DNA from: Chryseobacterium defluvii
Lineage (GTDB): Bacteria > Bacteroidota > Bacteroidia > Flavobacteriales > Weeksellaceae
Assembly: GCF_014204415.1 (NCBI RefSeq)
Contig: NZ_JACHLE010000001.1
Span: 558,001-622,000 of the forward strand
Length of the DNA stretch: 64,000 bases
Direction: 5' to 3'
In this document: piece after piece, positions 61,198 through 64,000 of the stretch
Position numbering within the stretch: the stretch's first letter is position 1
How the letters are laid out: each line of letters opens with the position of its first letter
The notes under the pieces: model-generated
The model's database searches: none
The model's input: the letters and a program-made list of their open reading frames with translations, nothing else
Told to the model about the DNA's origin: nothing
Position numbers and translations under genes: made by a program

Positions 61198-61212
61198 GAA
61201 AAGTTCACCATG
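61198..61212 (+). promoter_or_regulatory. Shared 15-mer upstream of the AraC-type gene
   Basis: GAAAAGTTCACCATG is identical to the stretch at 48715, upstream of the SDR gene run. It lies 56 bp before the AraC-type start, with AACCTTTG (61225-61232) as a poor -7 box between. It could be an autoregulatory operator. Confidence 0.5.
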
Positions 61213-61268
61213 CAGGTTTCATTAAACCTTTGTAAATTTATATGATAATTAAATCAGGCTTATAGATC

Positions 61269-61658
61269 ATGGAAAACGAGAAATCGATATTGAAAAGAAG
61301 TGAAGAAATTACCGGCAGGTATTTCCTGTTGCTGGATCAGCATATTCAGGATGTGATCTCGGGAAATGCCTTGGAATTTATGGAACTTAATGAAATTGCA
61401 GACAAGCTTGCGGTTTCTCACAAGCATCTGACAGATACCATAAAAAAAGAAAAAGGAAACCATCCGTGTCATTTCTATGATGCCAAAATTATAGAACAGA
61501 TCGAGAAAATGCTTTCTGAATCAGATCTGTCTATTGCCGAGATTGCCAGAATCTTTACCTACGATCCCTCAAATTTTTCCAAATTTTTTAAAAAATGGAC
61601 AGGTTATACGCCCGGAATATTCAGGAAAAAGATTAAAAAGTCAAAAGACCAGGTATAG
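61269..61658 (+). CDS. Small AraC-type helix-turn-helix regulator
   Basis: 129 residues with only the AraC DNA-binding domain: two helix-turn-helix motifs (FMELNEIADKLAVSHKHLTDTIK and LSIAEIARIFTYDPSNFSKFFKKWTG) and no sensor domain. A 15-bp sequence shared with the 48.8 kb promoter lies just upstream, so it may regulate both itself and that gene run. It has its own terminator. Such short AraC proteins usually act as local activators. Confidence 0.9.
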   Translation: MENEKSILKRSEEITGRYFLLLDQHIQDVISGNALEFMELNEIADKLAVSHKHLTDTIKKEKGNHPCHFYDAKIIEQIEKMLSESDLSIAEIARIFTYDPSNFSKFFKKWTGYTPGIFRKKIKKSKDQV

Positions 61659-61686
61659 TTGCAGACTTTGAAGACGGGGAATATAT

Positions 61687-61715
61687 AAAGCGATTCTTTT
61701 AATGAATCGCTTTTT
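61687..61715 (+). terminator. Terminator after the AraC-type gene
   Basis: AAAGCGATTC-TTTTAAT-GAATCGCTTT with TTCTG after it. Confidence 0.75.
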
Positions 61716-61902
61716 CTGTTTCGATAAGTTGCTTGTATTTTTTTACAAAATTTAGTCAATAAGTGAGAGGCAGAAATTCGTAATTTTTAGTGAATGAAAG
61801 TAAAAAAATATGAAATAATCTGATATTTAATAACAAAATTGAGAAAACATCAGGAATAATAAATTTTTAGATGGAAATTGAAAGCTCGATTGTAAAATAG
61901 TC

Positions 61903-61910
61903 TATATTTG
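61903..61910 (+). promoter_or_regulatory. -7 box TATATTTG of the alpha-oxoamine synthase operon
   Basis: TATATTTG at 61903-61910 matches the consensus and lies 29 bp before the ATG at 61940. A -33 TTTG at the standard 19-bp distance is not evident. Confidence 0.5.
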
Positions 61911-61939
61911 TTTCTATAAACAGCTAAATTTGATTAAGG

Positions 61940-63196
61940 ATGAAAATAGATTTTACAACAGCTACATTTAAGGATTTTGAAAATATCCAGGGTTATGATA
62001 TGATGCAACGTGCCGATATTTATTACGACTTTTTAGATTATATGAAGTCTAACGGACATAATTACAGGTTGAGAAACAATTCAGCCTGTGGCTCTGTGAT
62101 CAATGTCAGTGCTGAAAAAGCAACCAAAGATTATATAAGCTATGTAACCAGTGATTATCTGGGCTTTACCCAGCACCCTAAGGTAAAACAGGCTGCTATA
62201 GAAGGGATAGAAAAATACGGGACGGGAACAGCAGCTACTCCGCTTATTGGGGGATATTACTTATTTCACAATGATCTGGAAAAAACAATAGCGTCTTTCT
62301 TTGGCAGAAGCCAGGAAGAAGCTGTGGTCTTTACTACAGGATATACTGCAAATAGTGCTACATTGCAGATCCTTTTGCAAAAAGAAGATATTGCGATTGT
62401 GGATATGGCAGTACACGCGAGCGTATATGAGGGATGTATTCTTACCAACAGAAAAACATTCCCACATAATAATCTGGAAGCCCTGGAAACTATTTTAAAA
62501 GCTTCGGAACATCAGTATCGTACCAAGCTTGTGATCATAGACGGGGTATATTCTCAAGATGGAGATGTTGCACCTGTAAAAGAAATTCATGATTTGGTAA
62601 GAAAATACAATGCTTACCTGATGGTGGATGATGTGCATGGAGTGGGGATTTTAGGGAAAACAGGGAGAGGAACTCTGGAAGATCCCGGACTGCTGGATAA
62701 AGTAGATATCATTACCGGGACATTCAGTAAAACTTTCGGAAATCTGGGAGGATATGTGATCACGGATAAGAAGCTGGCTACCTTTATCAGGTTTCAGTCA
62801 CGCCAGCAGATATTTTCTGCAACAGCGCCTCCTTCCTCTACAGGAATTATAAAAGCGATTGAATTAATAGACGAAGAACCCCAGTGGCGTACCAAACTGT
62901 GGGACAATATAAACTATTTCAAAAAAGGGTTGAATGATTTGGGGCTGGAAACAGGAACTAGCTGTTCTGCAGTCATTCCGGTAAAAATTGGAGATCCCCA
63001 TGTAACAGGTGATGTAGGAAAACTACTTATAGAAAAAGGGATTTATACCAACCCGATCATATATCCTGCGGTAGCAAGAAAAGATGCACGCATCAGGATG
63101 TCTATAATGGCAACCCATGAAAAAGAACATCTTGATAAAACGTTAAATGCATTTGAAGATATCAATAATAAATTGCATATTGCAAAAAAATATTAA
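61940..63196 (+). CDS. PLP-dependent alpha-oxoamine synthase family protein
   Basis: 418 residues, the length of this family (8-amino-7-oxononanoate synthase, serine palmitoyltransferase, KBL, CqsA). Lys264 in TGTFSKTFGNLGGY should bind PLP, Asp230-Asp-Val-His in MVDDVHGVG is the PLP-ring contact. The canonical glycine-rich GTG-SGGS/GSCG-R motif is replaced by KYGTGTAATPLIGGYYLFHNDLE. The substrate therefore may not be that of the textbook members. A sphingoid-base or other long-chain amino-ketone role is possible, as is an alpha-hydroxyketone signal synthase. A TetR regulator starts 2 bp downstream, so the two form an operon. Confidence 0.85.
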   Translation: MKIDFTTATFKDFENIQGYDMMQRADIYYDFLDYMKSNGHNYRLRNNSACGSVINVSAEKATKDYISYVTSDYLGFTQHPKVKQAAIEGIEKYGTGTAATPLIGGYYLFHNDLEKTIASFFGRSQEEAVVFTTGYTANSATLQILLQKEDIAIVDMAVHASVYEGCILTNRKTFPHNNLEALETILKASEHQYRTKLVIIDGVYSQDGDVAPVKEIHDLVRKYNAYLMVDDVHGVGILGKTGRGTLEDPGLLDKVDIITGTFSKTFGNLGGYVITDKKLATFIRFQSRQQIFSATAPPSSTGIIKAIELIDEEPQWRTKLWDNINYFKKGLNDLGLETGTSCSAVIPVKIGDPHVTGDVGKLLIEKGIYTNPIIYPAVARKDARIRMSIMATHEKEHLDKTLNAFEDINNKLHIAKKY

Positions 63197-63198
63197 CA

Positions 63199-63837
63199 AT
63201 GCCAAGAAAAGTTGTACAAGGTCCCATAAGGGATAAAGAAAAAACCAAGCAAAAACTGCTGGCGGCGGTTGGAAAAATTTTAAGAACAAAAGGGTATTCA
63301 GGGCTGAAGGTAAGTAAAATAGCTGCAGTAGCAGGCTTTGATAAAAAACTGATCTATGAATACTTCGGTAGTACGGAGAAGCTGATTGATGAATATATTA
63401 AATCCCAGGATTACTGGAGCAAAGTCAATCAGGATAATGTGGAAGTTGACATTTCCGACGGAGGCAAAGAACTTTCCAAAGTTGCCATTCTTAACCAATT
63501 TGATAACTTAAAGAAAAACAAGGAACTTCAGAAGATCATCCTTTGGGGGCTTTCTGAGAACAGGCCTATCCTGAAAAAGATTGCAGATGAAAGAGAGGAA
63601 ATAGGAGAGATGCTGTTCACCAATATCATTGATCCTTACTTTAAGGAAGATGCTGTAAGGTATCGTGCCATTGCAGCGCTTCTTGTTTCAGGGGCATACT
63701 ACCTGAACATGTATACAGGATACAATGCAAGCAAATTCTGCGGTATAGATCTGAAAACCGATGAAGGGCGAAAAGAGATTGAAAAAGCCATTGTGGAAAT
63801 AATTGATTTCGCTTATAGCAAGCACTCCGGTGATTAA
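63199..63837 (+). CDS. TetR-family transcriptional regulator
   Basis: 212 residues. The N-terminal helix-turn-helix (about 15-60, TKQKLLAAVGKILRTKGYSGLKVSKIAAVAGFDKKLIYEYFGSTEKL) is a textbook TetR. The C-terminal helical ligand domain is divergent. It begins 2 bp after the alpha-oxoamine synthase gene stop and probably controls that gene and its own transcript. The ligand is unknown. It may respond to a long-chain or lipid-like product of the adjacent enzyme. Confidence 0.9.
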   Translation: MPRKVVQGPIRDKEKTKQKLLAAVGKILRTKGYSGLKVSKIAAVAGFDKKLIYEYFGSTEKLIDEYIKSQDYWSKVNQDNVEVDISDGGKELSKVAILNQFDNLKKNKELQKIILWGLSENRPILKKIADEREEIGEMLFTNIIDPYFKEDAVRYRAIAALLVSGAYYLNMYTGYNASKFCGIDLKTDEGRKEIEKAIVEIIDFAYSKHSGD

Positions 63838-63913
63838 GATCATATAAAAAGAAAAATATAAAATATATAAGGTTTTTTGAAAATTAATATTTTCAGATTA
63901 AACTATAATTCCT

Positions 63914-63921
63914 TACTTTTG
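63914..63921 (+). promoter_or_regulatory. -7 box TACTTTTG of dnaX
   Basis: TACTTTTG (63914-63921) matches TAnnTTTG and lies only 4 bp before the dnaX ATG. TTTC at 63891-63894 is 19 bp upstream of it and could be a weak -33 element. The transcript would be leaderless or nearly so. Confidence 0.6.
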
Positions 63922-63925
63922 GGCA

Positions 63926-64000
63926 ATGGAAAATTTTATAGTATCTGCTAGAAAATACCGTCCACAAGAGTTTGAAACTGTTGTCGGGCAATCTCACATT
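63926..64000 (+). CDS. dnaX: DNA polymerase III gamma/tau subunit, N-terminal part
   Basis: The first 25 codons are present, running off the window. They read MENFIVSARKYRPQEF and continue with ETVVGQSHI, the conserved beginning of DnaX (SARKYRP is the family signature). DnaX is the clamp-loader ATPase scaffold of replication. The start is fixed by this conserved N-terminus even though the promoter box is only 4 bp away. Confidence 0.93.
   Translation, partial: MENFIVSARKYRPQEFETVVGQSHI

Overview
The window looks like chromosome of a low-GC member of the Flavobacteriia, close to Chryseobacterium (Bacteroidota). The support is: promoters of the TTTG-N19-TAnnTTTG type with no purine-rich ribosome binding sites, a type 9 secretion sorting domain, secreted proteins opening with IGINT-type repeats, and a typical flavobacterial gene set (NhaA/SpoT, PyrB/CarA/CarB, TrxB, Crp-like regulators, DinB-like proteins).

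Layout. 0-5 kb: end of a YihY-type membrane protein, a lipoprotein, NhaA, the (p)ppGpp enzyme and a small stress-type protein. 5-16 kb, all minus strand: a carboxylate locus with outer-membrane porin, MFS carboxylate transporter, two small membrane proteins, a Na+/solute symporter fused to a histidine kinase, a receiver-only response regulator, propionyl-CoA synthetase and acetyl-CoA synthetase. 16-23.6 kb: an IS1-like DNA-binding protein, an Lrp regulator, then pyrB behind an apparent leader-peptide/terminator attenuator, then carA and carB split by two inserted genes bordered by short related repeats. 23.7-37.5 kb: ordinary accessory and housekeeping genes (Crp-like regulators, DinB-like, Ogt, HolA, TrxB, CrcB) and a decayed XRE regulator. 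Between two identical tRNA-Ser(UGA) genes (37.7 and 60.4 kb) lies a 22.7 kb accessory stretch: secreted surface proteins, a DUF2971 protein, a two-component system, a four-copy tandem noncoding array, a 48.8-54.3 kb gene run (SDR, DoxX-like, NTF2-like lipoprotein, aldehyde dehydrogenase, K+ channel-like protein, bestrophin, LCIB-type carbonic anhydrase), a T9SS-sorted protein and a TPR-AraC regulator. 60.5-64 kb: a small AraC regulator, an alpha-oxoamine synthase with a TetR regulator, and the start of dnaX.

Most interesting points. (1) Directly after the histidine kinase/LuxR-type regulator pair (41.6-44.0 kb) there are four tandem units of about 360 bp. Each has a pair of 12-bp sites 22 bp apart, a promoter-like box at fixed distance, no conserved reading frame, and an intrinsic terminator whose stem changes in a compensatory way between copies. 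They look like four small RNA genes controlled by the neighbouring regulator. (2) A bestrophin channel gene sits beside an LCIB-family beta-carbonic anhydrase gene and a K+-channel-like gene, a bacterial pairing that recalls the algal CO2-concentrating proteins. (3) pyrB has a leader that copies the logic of enterobacterial pyrBI attenuation.

Limits: everything is read by eye from one window. No database search, folding energy, or expression data was available. Family names rest on recognised motifs.
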